The translations under genes were made by a program, and so were the position numbers. 20,157 bases of DNA, taken from NCBI GenBank assembly GCA_021464525.1, contig JADRCO010001337.1, forward strand, positions 1 to 20,157. Reading direction: 5' to 3'. The DNA is from Rhizophagus sp. LPA8_4_AMF. Taxonomy: Eukaryota > Glomeromycota > Glomeromycetes > Glomerales > Glomeraceae. Below the pieces are notes generated by a model. The model was not told where the DNA came from. It made no database searches and was given only the letters and a program-made list of their open reading frames with translations. Positions 1 to 9,233 of this stretch are shown here, piece after piece. The stretch's first letter is position 1. Each line of letters opens with the position of its first letter.

Positions 1-241
1 TTTTTTTGTATTTTTGAGAGGTAATATAAAATTTTTTATTATAAAAAATAAAAATAAAAACCGGGCGGCCGTGTCAATTTTAAAATTTTATGTCACGAGA
101 ATCTAAAAATTAATTTTGCCCGGCCTTACCTGGGGTAAAATATGAATAAATCTGGGGGGAATATGAATAAAATTGAGGAATGGGTAAATCTGAGTTTTAT
201 CCCCGAATTATCCAAATTTTATCCTGGGTAAATCTGGTTTA

Positions 242-515
242 GGGCGTTCTCACGCGTCTCCCTCAATGAGATTATCTAATGATTGAGTTTTTGTGCGATC
301 AATTGAAGTAATATAGATAAAAATGGAAATCAACATCAACTAATACTTACAAATTAGGATATATTATGCTTTTTTGGCCAATCAGAGCAACTCTATGAAA
401 AAAAAGGTGGTCTGAACCTCACTTTTTTATTCATTGGAATGGTAACTCACTGATCTGCAACTTACTAATTAAAATTTCGTTTCCGATTCATTGAGTTAGG
501 TGCTTGAGAACGCCC
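242..515. mobile_element. MITE with TTA target duplication (PIF/Harbinger-like)
   Basis: The two ends form an inverted repeat of about 28 bp. Positions 242-269 and the reverse complement of 488-515 both start GGGCGTTCTCA and end CTCAATGA, with 23 of 28 positions matching by eye. The element is flanked by TTA on both sides (239-241 and 516-518). A 3-bp TTA/TAA duplication is typical of PIF/Harbinger elements and their Tourist-type MITEs. It is 274 bp long with no coding capacity, so it would need a transposase supplied in trans. Superfamily assignment rests on the TSD only. Confidence 0.65.
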
Positions 516-735
516 TTAATCTCAGACATCCCAGTCTTTTGATCAGAACAGTGGATGAGCATTCAAAGTGACATCTTACACTCATCTTACTATAACATAC
601 CGGTGATGTGAACCCAAAAAAAAATCCTAAACGAACGTACGGCATGGGTACAACAATTAATCTGTCGAATAAAAACAATGCAAATATCAGACAATTGCGT
701 TAAATCACTCTCTTCTTGTCACTCTTACTAGCTTT

Positions 736-927
736 GACCGGCCCTGTAAAAAAAGTCTATCCGTTTTTATATTCCATCTTTTTCCCGTAAAAGGCTCATA
801 TTTCCGGAATTAATAACCCTATATCACGGAATTTATCGAATTATTTTCATTTTTCGTGAATGGATCCGTGAAAGGCTCATTTTTACGGAGTTTTACAGAA
901 ATAACGGATAAAATTTTATAGGCGGTC
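736..927 (+). repeat. Dispersed repeat, copy 1
   Basis: A second copy lies at 11119-11279 in the same orientation. Shared blocks in order are TGTAAAAAAAGTC, CCGTAAAAGGCTCATAT, CCGGAATTAATAACC, TATATCAC-GAATTTATCGAA and ACAGAAATAACGGATAAAAT. This copy begins GACCG and ends CGGTC, and its ends are loosely inverted (TATCCGTT against AACGGATA), so it may be a short terminal-inverted-repeat element. No ORF is present. The family is not recognised. Confidence 0.6.
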
Positions 928-1163
928 TTTTGGTTTCCAGGAAATTGCAAATATGCTCTATGCAACATGAAAATTTCTGGGCAGTGGTCCATAATATACC
1001 CGAGAGTATATAAAATGTCAAACTATGAAAACCAAGGGAAACGGAAACCGCACAAAATTTTATTAATTTAGATGCCAAAAGTTTTAAACCCATTACCACA
1101 GCAGTGAAAGGGGAATTTATGTTGATAGGATATTTTGAAAAAAATTAAACTCTCAAATACACA

Positions 1164-1320
1164 TAAGGACATCCTTAAAAATTAATTTAGGACAAAAGAG
1201 GAAAAAATAAAAAATTCATTTCTTTTATAAATAAATTTGTGTTTATTTAACATGCTCAATCAAATTATACCCAATTTTTTCAGACAAAAGGACGTTAATT
1301 ATTAATTTGGAACAGCCTTA
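1164..1320. repeat. Possible mariner-like MITE
   Basis: The left end reads TAAGGACATCCTTAAAAATT and the reverse complement of the right end reads TAAGGCTGTTCCAAATTAAT, an imperfect inverted repeat with TA at both outer edges. TA is the usual target of Tc1/mariner elements. The match is only moderate, and AT-richness inflates it, so this is tentative. Confidence 0.3.
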
Positions 1321-1799
1321 ACGAGAATAATATTAGAAAGAAATAGAAATTTTTTTTATTTAAAACATTTGTTCTAAAATAATAATAACTAGGAAACGGA
1401 CTAACATTTGACTAGCTGATTTAACGCACCTCATTTGACTATATGAAATACTTATAAAATTGTCCTGGGAAGTTGTGTTAGACTTAATATATCTTGCCAA
1501 GTCTTCTTTGTTGTACAATGTCACGTGCGAAGCAAAATAGGTATATTTATAGTAAAATTCTTAATAGACATATTATTGATATATAAAGAATAACACTTTT
1601 GCCGGACGGGACACATTACACAAACGTACATACTACTTTGCGTAAAAATGTATAGTCCTTCGTTACACTTCGGACTAACAATGTATATAATCGTCATCCT
1701 ATAACGTAATACAGCAGTAGCTTGTACAACATGTCACCAAACAATCAGCTTATTATTCACTTGAGATTTTTTCACGCCAAAAAAGCTTCTTAATAAACA

Positions 1800-3377
1800 A
1801 TGTCGAAATTATATACAGATATTCTTTATTTGATATTCAAAGAATTACAACATGACAAAAAATCTCTTGCTTCTTGCCTTAGAGTTAATAAAACTTGGTG
1901 TGAAATAATTATTCCAATTTTGTGGAAAAATCCTTGGGACGGGAAGAAGAAATTATTATTAAATGTAATCATTTCATACTTATCAGATGAAACAAGAAAT
2001 GACTTAAATCAGCACTTTAGTTTTTTTACAAATTCATACAAGAAACCTTCATTTAATTATATTAGTTTTTGCAAACATCTAAATTTAAAAGTAATCAAAA
2101 AGATAATTGAAAAGATAACTACCCATCCTCACATTAAAGAAATTAAAAATGATATATTGAATCTTTTTATTAATAAAAATATGGAATATACACACCTTTA
2201 TATACCCGAAAATTTTGATTTTCATTTCACTTCTGGAGCTGAATGTTGCATTTCAAAAATTAAATTTCTTAAATGCAATGCTAGAGTAAATGATAATATT
2301 ATATCAATATTAACGAAATCATGCAAGTCAATAAAAGAATTAGAACTTACTACTTATGAGCATAATTACAATTGTGGAATTGCCAAGTTAATTGAAAATC
2401 AAAATAGCTTATTTAGTATTAGTTTTCTAAATGATTTTTGGTCATCTCGTAAGGTTATTGAAAATTCGTTGGTCAAACATGCGAATACTATACAATATTT
2501 TGGAATACATGAACAACTTGAAACGAAAGTTTTTACATCTTTTGTAAATTTGAAAATGCTGGAATTGAGAGGTAATCGGACTGATAGTGAATTGAAATGG
2601 AATAATATAAGAGATTTGTCTTTACTTTCCTTACAAACTTTAAAAGTTCGTAATATTCCAATTAATTGTTTGGCAAATTTAATTGTAAGTTCCGGCAGAC
2701 AACTTACCAAAATTTGTTATCATTATAAAGATGTTATTAGTAATAAATTACTTATCCGGGCTATTTATCAAAATTGTCCAAATCTTATTTATCTTGAATT
2801 ATTATATAGGAATAAAATTATATTAGATTTAGAAAAATTATTAATTAATTGTCGATATTTAAAAAGAATAGATTTCAATATTTGTCATTATAAAGAATTA
2901 AGAGGTTATTTCTATGTTAGATGGCATCAATTATTCTGTACGTTAGCTGTATCTTCACCACCTAGTTTATTTGAATTTGTTTTCAAATATACTGATGAAA
3001 ATCCTGAATTAATATGTTTAAAATACCTTTTTGATAGTTGGAAAGGTAGACATCCTATTTCTTTAAAATTTAAAAAAGAAAGAGGTTACTATTATGATAG
3101 CAACCAATATGATAGTTTAATTGAATTTATAGAATCGTATAAAGAAAGGGGAATAATTGAAAAGTTCGTCCATTATCATGATGATGAAGACTCAGATTTA
3201 TTAGAAATACATAAAGCAAAAAGAGTCGTTAATAATCCTGAGACTGTCGAGACCAAAGCAACTAGTATCTGGAATAAATTTAAAGGGGAATTTAATAAAT
3301 ATCTGTGGTACAGTCCTGGAAATAAGTATCCAACCCCTCCCCACGAAAAGATAATAAAGGAAGAAAGAAAGAAGTGA
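1800..3377 (+). CDS. F-box/LRR-like protein
   Basis: A 525-residue protein. Residues about 3-45 (LYTDILYLIFKELQ, then SLASCLRVNKTWCEIIIPIL and WKNPW) match an F-box, the Skp1-binding module of SCF ubiquitin ligases, in the form common in Glomeromycotina. Residues about 140-400 contain irregular leucine-rich repeats (SCKSIKELEL, FVNLKMLELRGN, LSLQTLKVRN, NCPNLIYLELLYRN, NCRYLKRIDFN) that would bind a substrate. The tail is charged (YHDDEDSDLLE) and ends in a lysine-rich stretch. The start has a good context (ACAATGTCG) and puts the F-box at the extreme N-terminus as usual. No intron is needed. The target is unknown; the family is greatly expanded in these fungi. Just past the stop another frame stays open with protein-like content, so the true C-terminus may differ (see 3374-3475). 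Confidence 0.85.
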   Translation: MSKLYTDILYLIFKELQHDKKSLASCLRVNKTWCEIIIPILWKNPWDGKKKLLLNVIISYLSDETRNDLNQHFSFFTNSYKKPSFNYISFCKHLNLKVIKKIIEKITTHPHIKEIKNDILNLFINKNMEYTHLYIPENFDFHFTSGAECCISKIKFLKCNARVNDNIISILTKSCKSIKELELTTYEHNYNCGIAKLIENQNSLFSISFLNDFWSSRKVIENSLVKHANTIQYFGIHEQLETKVFTSFVNLKMLELRGNRTDSELKWNNIRDLSLLSLQTLKVRNIPINCLANLIVSSGRQLTKICYHYKDVISNKLLIRAIYQNCPNLIYLELLYRNKIILDLEKLLINCRYLKRIDFNICHYKELRGYFYVRWHQLFCTLAVSSPPSLFEFVFKYTDENPELICLKYLFDSWKGRHPISLKFKKERGYYYDSNQYDSLIEFIESYKERGIIEKFVHYHDDEDSDLLEIHKAKRVVNNPETVETKATSIWNKFKGEFNKYLWYSPGNKYPTPPHEKIIKEERKK

Positions 3378-3475
3378 AACATGAGAAAATTGAAAATCCT
3401 TATGAGGAACTTATGCAAGAATATGTTAAAAAGGAAAAGAAAATTATAGAGTGGTTTAAAAAACGCGACAAGTGA
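3374..3475 (+). other. Overlapping open frame after the F-box stop, possible lost C-terminus
   Basis: The F-box frame ends TGA at 3375-3377 inside a purine-rich tract (AAGGAAGAAAGAAAGAAG). A neighbouring frame runs through the same tract and stays open for 33 more codons from 3374, reading HEKIENPYEELMQEYV and then KKEKKIIEWFKKRDK before TGA at 3473-3475. The amphipathic, charged content looks like real coding sequence. A one-base indel or sequencing error in the tract, or a small intron, would join the two frames. Confidence 0.4.
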
Positions 3476-3844
3476 ATGGTATGAAATATTAGAAATAGAA
3501 AGAATACTTAGATTTATTTAGAATATGATAGATAAATATTATAGAGATTATAGACAATTACGTAATATTTGCAAAAAGATTTACTTTACCTCTTTTTATT
3601 TTTGGCAATAAAAAAAAAAAATAAACGGTAATTTTTTAATTTTTATTTTTTTCGACCAAAAGATGATTTGTCTTTTTCTGTCTTTTAAAGTTATTTTTAC
3701 TATTACTCAACTCCCTCCCGGACAGTACTGTAATTATTTTTCCGTTATCACACTCAACTTAAAATCATTGTTCCTTAACCACTACTTTACAGTACACTGA
3801 GTTTGAAATAAATTTTATAAATCCCCTTAATTGTTCGGCACATG

Positions 3845-3899
3845 TGTACGAAATTCAAAATTGTACGAAAATTTAAAGTTGTACGAAAATAAATGTACT
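3845..3899 (+). repeat. Short tandem TGTACGAAA repeats
   Basis: TGTACGAAA-type units start at 3845, 3862 and 3880, with a partial TGTAC at 3894, giving spacings of 17, 18 and 14 bases. More GTACG words follow at about 3930-3990. No function is evident. Confidence 0.5.
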
Positions 3900-4056
3900 A
3901 GTATTATTTTTTTTAGATTTTGATAAACGTACGTACTATCAAAATATAAGGGCGTACGTCCGAACTTGCATCAACGTACATTACTGCTTTACTCATAATT
4001 TATTCGCCCATATCCTCTTACAAACATTTGGAAATTATCTTAAATGTAAGAATTCG

Positions 4057-4200
4057 TAGTCCTGCGATGGGAGCGTAATCCTATGTAAGTAACACACAAG
4101 TTCACGTAAATTTTCATAGGAAATTTACAAACTTACACAAGCTTGCGCATATTTACACAAATTTACGCAAGTTTATACCCCATCGCATGGTTACGCCTAA
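4057..4200. repeat. Foldback element with internal TTACACAAG/TTACGCAAG repeats
   Basis: TGCGATGGG near 4063-4071 is inverted as CCCATCGCA near 4180-4188, with GCGTAA words close to both ends (4073-4078, and inverted at 4192-4197). The interior repeats short words such as ACTTACACAAG, TTTACACAA and TTACGCAAG. The layout resembles a MITE of about 140 bp. No target duplication could be fixed. Confidence 0.4.
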
Positions 4201-4247
4201 AAAATTTCCTGACGAAAAAATTTCGATCTTTTCTGGAGACTATGGGC

Positions 4248-4386
4248 CTTATCCTTCCGACCAATAAGTGAAACAATGACAATGCAGCTAAATCATATAA
4301 AAATGGGATTGCCATCATGATATAGATCGTTAATAAAAAAGTTTTATATGTAAATCCGTGACATATGATTGGTCACTTAAAGGATA
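4248..4386. repeat. Possible second foldback element
   Basis: The left end includes TATCCTTCCGACCAATAAGT. The reverse complement of the right end (4367-4386) reads TATCCTTTAAGTGACCAATC. The two share TATCCTT and GACCAAT with a small gap between. No target duplication is clear, so this is tentative. Confidence 0.3.
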
Positions 4387-4924
4387 CCTATTATACATAT
4401 GCGAATAAGTTACAAATCAAAAATTTTGAAAGATTGGGAAGGTTTATTTGTTGAAAAAAAAACAAAAATAAAAGACTTGTGATTTTATATTTATATTTTA
4501 TAATCTGATTAGTGGGAAGCAAATTTTGAAGTGAAATTTAGGCCATCAAAAACATTAGTCGGTGAAAAAGTTTCAGCACAATGCATTGCTTGAAGAAGCT
4601 TGATATGCTAGATGAAAGTAAAAAGAGAAGAAAAGAAATTCGTAAAATTAAGTAAACAAAAAATGTCAAAACTATGTGGTTATAAAAAAAGGATTATGAA
4701 TAGTACTTTTATTTCCAACTTAGACAACGCACGAATAATAAACAACAATAAAAACCTTAATTCGCCAATAAAATTACATTCTGTAATCACGGGATAAATT
4801 TTTTTATATATAACTTTTTTTATTGGAATTTTTGGTATTGTATTTGAAAATGATTATAAATTCGCGACATATAACTTCAGCAAAATTACAATTGATGTTA
4901 TTTTAGCATACTCTATTAGCATAA

Positions 4925-4974
4925 GGTTCTATTTTCTTAATAGAACCGGTCTACAATAGTACGAATAATTGTAG
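4925..4974. other. Two adjacent perfect hairpins
   Basis: GGTTCTATT (4925-4933) pairs with AATAGAACC (4939-4947) around a TTCTT loop. Three bases later CTACAAT (4951-4957) pairs with ATTGTAG (4968-4974). They lie just beyond the 3' end of the minus-strand kinesin pseudogene. Whether they act in 3'-end formation or are the tip of a small repeat cannot be told. Confidence 0.45.
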
Positions 4975-5067
4975 ATAATAAATTTAATTATATCGCATGA
5001 TATTCCATATGAAACGTCATAAGGTATATAAAATTACTCTATAAAATTTAAAAATATATCAAATATA

Positions 5068-6548
5068 TCACTTCAGCAGCTCCTGTATCCTCTCGTTTTT
5101 CTTTTGTAATATTTGTTTTCTCAATGCAAATATTCATTTCCTTCTGTAATTCCACGTCTTTATTCTAGATACTCATTTTTCTTTGCAATACTTTAGTTCT
5201 TCAATTTCTTGTCTTAAATCTTCATTTACTTCTTCTAGTCTTATACTTTCTTTGGAACTCCTTTGATTCTTCATTCTCTTCTCGAAATTCCTCGTTTTCT
5301 TCTTCGGAAATCTTTTAATCTTCCATTCTCTTCTCTTAATTCCTCATTCTCCTCCCGTAATTCCCCATTTTCATTTTTTCTTTGTAAATCCTGTATTCAA
5401 TTTTCTCTTGAATTTTTCATTTTTTTCTTCTAGCTCTTTGTTTTTTTTAGTATGTTTCATTCTCTCCTTTAGTCTTTGATTCTGATCTGATAATAATTTG
5501 TTTTCTTCCAAGCATCTTTTAGATTAGCAATCTATGTAATATGAAAAATGTTATCAATAAATTAACATAGTAAAAATTCTTTCAATTTCACTAATATATT
5601 CTTTTATCAAAGCATTCCCTGTAAACATATTGATTAGCGACAGACCTGCTACAAATATTCTTCGCTTGGTATGCATAGTCTAATGTCGATATATCATCAG
5701 AATCCAATTCCGTTGGAATATTATAGCAATAATGCACACTTAGTTTTTCCTCTCAAAGAATCTTGCAAACAATGAGTCAAACTGCTTTCTCTAGATATCA
5801 AAAATGTGATAGAATTTTAATTAAGAATACTAAAAAAAGAAATTTATCATAGAAAAAACCTAAAAAGAATATGTGAGCAACGTTCGCTAAGATACAGCGA
5901 TCAAGTATCAATAGATCTTTTCAGCCTTGTTACCTTCGGATGATAACAAATCTAAATTTCCAACCTTAAGCAAGTCGTCAGTGTTTCCTTATTATATACT
6001 GTAATAGAAAATACGGAATGGAAAAGACTGAAAAAAATCGGATCGGACATTAATTAAAAAAAAAAATTAAATTCTGATTATTTATGGAAAATTATAATCT
6101 GTTTATCTAGAATAACGCTTGATGGAACATTTTTTTAAAAAATTTGTATTCCACTAGTAACATTTGTAATAAGTACTTCTTTATGATCAACAAATGTTTC
6201 ATCATCCAATATCTTCAATTTGATCTTTAAGATCTTCGTTATATAGTTCAATATAAGTTTGACCGAGAATTCTTTATTTCTGTTTTCAAATCCTGAAAAA
6301 GGTTAAGGAGAGTGCGTGGAATAATACCGGTATTTTCGCTTATTGTACCGTCTATAATATTTAGATCACCTTCCATTGTATAAGTTATACCAGATGAAGT
6401 TTTTCCATAAGCAATAAGAGTACAATTGTAACCCGCTTTAACTTCTTGTTAAATAAAGTTAACAACGTGATCAAAAATCTTGGTTTGATTTGCTTCTAGT
6501 CCAAAAACCAAATCGAATGTGTATGTTTTAGTGGTGTTCTGCTGAATT
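5068..6548 (-). pseudogene. Decayed kinesin-5 (BimC-like) gene: motor, neck and coiled coil
   Basis: Read on the minus strand in shifting frames, this stretch gives kinesin motor motifs in the correct order. They are YTFDLVFGLEANQTKIFD (below 6540); AYGKTSSGITYTMEG (6383-6412), the P-loop; SENTGIIPRTLLNLFQDL; IELYNEDLKDQIEDIG (6207-6251); KEVLITNVTSGIQIF (about 6137-6186); DDLLKVGNLDLL (5945-5979); LLILDRCILANVAH (about 5873-5913); SLTHCLQDSLRGKTK (about 5740-5785); ISTLDYAYQAKNICSR (about 5650-5700); and NALIKEYISEIE (5582-5620), the neck signature of kinesin-5. After this, 5520-5068 encodes a coiled coil (ENEELREENGRLKD, RLEEVNEDLRQEIEEL) ending ERIQELLK and a stop. Damage: TAA at 6451-6449, several frameshifts, and the P-loop lysine replaced by isoleucine. 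Intact kinesin-5 proteins are about 1000 residues, so the tail is also missing. The start of the motor lies beyond the hAT element at 9234-9319. Confidence 0.88.
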
Positions 6549-6700
6549 TAGTGTTGCTAATGGTCCGATTTGGTCTGACTTGAAGACAAAGTCAAGCCAA
6601 ACTGATAAAAAGTCAAACCAAACTGGACCGAACTCATCAACTTGAAAATCCCAAACCGAGCTAGACTATGAAGCCGATGGGGTTGATGGGACCGATGGCA
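6549..6700. repeat. Left terminal/subterminal region of the hAT element
   Basis: Contains the end TAGTGTTGC and repeated GTCAA(A/G)CCAAACT words (near 6593 and 6611), then CAACTTGAAAATC and GATGGGGTTGATGGGACC. The last two have partners in the right end. Subterminal repeats of this kind are usual hAT transposase-binding regions; binding here is inferred, not shown. Confidence 0.55.
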
Positions 6701-6845
6701 ATTTTATCATATAATTTAAACGTTAAAATTTATAATTTATAATGTTAATTGTTAAATGTTCATTTATTAGCATATATTTATTTATATTGAGCAAATAGAA
6801 AAAAAATTATTTACATTAACTGAAAGCAAATAGAACACTAATAAA

Positions 6846-8858
6846 CTAATTATCTAATAACTTGATCCATGAGTTTAAACACATACACGCCTCAATAGCA
6901 CGATCACCTAGCCTATTTCTTTTCTTGTTGATTAGTTCACCAGATTTGGAAAATGCTTGTTCGCTGGGAACCGAAGTCGCGGGAATACAAATATAATCAC
7001 GTGCCATTTTCTCTAGTAGTGGATATTGTGTTCTATGGTGCTTCCACCATTCACACGGATCTATGCTTAAAGATTCTACAGGAATTGCTAGATATTCTGC
7101 TATTTCATTACGCGTTTGTAAATTACTAACCCTTTTTTTCTTTTGAATCATACGACTTAAAATTCCTGATGACTTTCTTTTATATCCTACATTACCATCA
7201 TTGATTTCATTTTCGTCATCAGCAGAAAGAGCCTGTTCTGCATTTTGATAACTAGCATATTTTTCTGAAAGCATTTGTTTTGCTGTATCTGCATCTGTAT
7301 TATTAGGAAGGATTTGTGTTTTATATCGTGGATCTAGTACTAAAGCCAAATAGGCTGTTGAATTATAAAGATTAGTCGATATAGGATTAAATTTTATTTT
7401 CATATCTTTAGCAATTTCCTTTATCCATTGTGGTATTTCAGGCGTAGTATCATTTATAATTGTTGTTATATGTTCTAATAAATGGTCCAAAAGAATAAGT
7501 AATGTTCCAAAAGTTGAATACTCTGAACCTGACATTTCTTCGGTAAATTCAAAAAATGGTTTTAGAAAATCACAAAAGAGTTGAAGTTCCCTCCATTCAT
7601 CAATAACTAAATCTAACTTTATGAAATTATTATCTATGGAAGTTATTGAAATAATTGCTGCTTTATTAGCAAGAAAGGATTCTAACATGGAGTATGTACT
7701 ATTCCATCGGGTCTTAACATCCCGAATTAGTTTCTTATATTTGACATGTAAATTGGTTGCAAAAGTGGATAATCTTTGCTCTTTTTTAGGTGATTTTCGT
7801 ATTTCTACAATAAAAGCCCGTACTTTATTAATAATCATTCGAATTTTTTCCAAAGCAGTATTAACAACTAGGGCAATGGAATGAGCACCACATCTAATAA
7901 CATTAAAATCCACTTGCAATTCACTTGAAAGTGTAGTTGTGAGCAATTTCATTGCAGCAACCTGTTTTGCACCATTATCTATAGTAATTGCTAAAGCCTT
8001 AGTTGCGATAGAAAAATCTTGAAGAATTTTATAGGTGGCTTTTTGAATTTGTAATCCAGTGTGTGGATGAGGAAACCTTTGAAAGGCAATTACTGCATGA
8101 TTTAAGTTCCACTCATTATTTATCCAATGTGCAGTAAGAACCATATAAGGCGCACCAGTATCAGATATCCATATATCTGATGTAAATGAAATCTTTGAAT
8201 TATTTTCCTAAATAATTATAAAGTAATAATATATATTTTATTAATTATTAAATAAAAAATATTAAATATTAAAATAATTTAAAAAGTTTACCTGAAATAA
8301 TTTTATAACATTATTTTTATAATATATATATTTTTCATCAATCTTATTGCGAATGGTGTGTCTTGAAGGGACGTGAAATCTGGAGTCAAGGCTAGTAATA
8401 AATTCTCGAAAAAAAACGCTTTCTACAACTCTAAATGGTTGACATTCTATGATTACCCAATTAACAAGTTTGTCTAAACTATCTAAATAATCTGATTGCA
8501 ATTTTGTTTGTGATCGTAATTTTGTTTGTGATCGTGCATTGTCAAATGCTGCCTCTATTGATCCTACTCCTCTAGGTTGAATTTTTAGATGTTTTCTTTT
8601 CCAATGATCATTAAGCGTGCTTGTAGAACATTTTGTACTATATTTTTGATCACAATAATTACATTTTGTATGTATATAAACACCTTCAATATCATAGATT
8701 TTTTCGTAATGTTGCCAAACAGCACTTGGTGGACGAACTGGAAGTAAATTTGTTGATTTCTTTTCTGAAAAATTAAGTGACACTTCTTCATCAGATTTTC
8801 TTTCCTGTTCATTATTATCATCATTAATGATATCAATAAAACCTGTTTCATCTTCCAT
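6846..8858 (-). CDS. hAT-family transposase with BED zinc finger (two exons)
   Basis: Exon 1 is 8858-8292 and exon 2 is 8207-6846. Removing the 84-nt intron joins them in phase 0 to give 642 residues with no internal stop. Residues about 43-92 are a BED zinc finger (C66, C69, H85, H90; VWQHYEKIYD upstream). The RNase H-like catalytic core follows: D200 in FTSDIW, D266 in ITIDNGAKQ, then CGAHSIALVVNTAL, KTRWNSTYSMLE and the WRELQLFCDFLKPF segment. The C-terminal hAT dimerisation region contains WWKHHRTQYPLLEKMARDY and SVPSEQAF with E605, the expected third acidic residue. It would excise and reinsert the element by cut-and-paste in the nucleus. The splice junction recreates the conserved reading KLFQ-ENNSKISFTSDIW, which strongly supports the intron. 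The start ATG at 8858 has A at -3. All key residues are present, so the protein may be active. Confidence 0.9.
8208..8291 (-). other. Intron of the hAT transposase gene
   Basis: The donor CAG|GTAAAC falls at 8292/8291 and the acceptor TTATTTAG|GAAAAT at 8208/8207 on the minus strand. The intron is 84 nt, very AT-rich, and interrupts between codons. Without splicing, exon 1 ends nine codons into the intron. Confidence 0.88.
8500..8535 (-). repeat. 18-bp in-frame tandem duplication in the transposase
   Basis: AATTTTGTTTGTGATCGT occurs twice without change (8500-8517 and 8518-8535). In the protein it gives a repeated six-residue unit around SQTKLRSQTKLQ, between the BED finger and the catalytic core. 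The exact match suggests a recent slippage event that kept the frame. Confidence 0.8.
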
Positions 8859-9056
8859 TTTTACAAAAAAATTTTTAAAATCTAACGGTAAAAAAAGATT
8901 ATCGGTAAATTATCTATAAATCATCTAATTAATAAATATATATATTGTGAAACCACATGATGATCAGATAATCATAATATAATCGTTTTTAAATAAAATA
9001 ATAAATAATTTTTTAATTGAAAAAATAATTTTTTTATAAAATTATTTAACTAATTT

Positions 9057-9233
9057 AATGACCCCATCGACCCCATTAACCTCCCATTGACTTGGTTTGC
9101 TCAAGTCAAATCAAACCGCAACTTGAAAATCTTCAAGTTGGACCAAGCTGTAATTTCAAAATCCTGAAGTCAAATCGGACTGATCCCATCGGTTCGGTTA
9201 GGTTCGGTTTGACTTTAACTACAATGAGTGAGT
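9057..9233. repeat. Right terminal/subterminal region of the hAT element
   Basis: GC-richer than its surroundings. It contains GACCCCATCGACCCCATTAA near the inner edge, a near-perfect 22-bp palindrome at 9119-9140 (CAACTTGAAAA against TCTTCAAGTTG), GAAGTCAAATCGGACT at 9166-9181, and stacked GGTTCGGTT words at 9191-9210. Several of these are inverted copies of words in the left end. It is longer than the left region and spaced differently, so the termini are asymmetric. Confidence 0.55.

Larger units (their letters stand above)
1..1799. other. Gene-free AT-rich region with small repeats
   Basis: No credible coding region is visible here. The first 60 bases are A/T homopolymer-like. Positions 61-70 and 118-125 carry GC-rich blocks (CCGGGCGGCC and GCCCGGCC) in partly inverted arrangement around an AT-rich core, possibly the end of an old element. 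The phrase GGGTAAATCTG occurs twice (about 182-192 and 226-236). Three repeat elements inside the region are listed separately. The final 100 bases before the F-box gene contain TATATAAT at 1684-1691, a weak TATA candidate 109 bases before the ATG. Confidence 0.6.
3476..5067. other. Intergenic region with short tandem and foldback repeats
   Basis: No gene is supported. Right after the F-box gene come A/T runs, including an A-tract near 3609-3621. Further on lie TGTACG tandem copies (3845-3899), two foldback structures (4057-4200 and 4248-4386) and a pair of adjacent hairpins (4925-4974), each listed separately. A 61-codon open frame at 4612-4797 is lysine/asparagine-rich and has no recognisable content. 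Confidence 0.55.
6549..9233 (-). mobile_element. hAT DNA transposon inserted in the kinesin pseudogene
   Basis: About 2.7 kb carrying one spliced transposase gene on the minus strand. The left end reads TAGTGTTGCTAATGG, fitting the hAT terminal pattern YARNG. Both ends carry GC-richer subterminal sequence absent from the AT-rich interior. Inverted matches include GTCCGATTTG near 6563 with its reverse complement near 9171-9180, and GATGGGG-type words at 6670-6700 against 9057-9085. The outer edges are set by where kinesin coding resumes on each side. The flanking 8-mers GCTGAATT (6541-6548) and GCTGATGG (9234-9241) share only the first five bases, so the exact ends are uncertain by several bases. 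Confidence 0.75.

Noticed and set aside
893..1099. 68-codon minus-strand frame and a plus-strand frame of about 43 codons in the same stretch
   Set aside because: Neither has recognisable content, and the minus-strand frame partly overlaps the dispersed repeat.
2399..2710. 103-codon minus-strand open frame inside the F-box gene
   Set aside because: It is antisense to a well-supported CDS, with no recognisable content; an AT-rich shadow frame.
4612..4797. 61-codon plus-strand frame, Lys/Asn-rich
   Set aside because: No domain, weak composition, and no promoter or neighbour support.
7621..7884. 87-codon plus-strand open frame
   Set aside because: It is antisense to the hAT transposase core and is explained by that gene.
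8585..8851. 88-codon minus-strand open frame overlapping the transposase first exon
   Set aside because: It is a shifted frame of the BED-finger exon. The other frame carries all four zinc ligands and the domain match.
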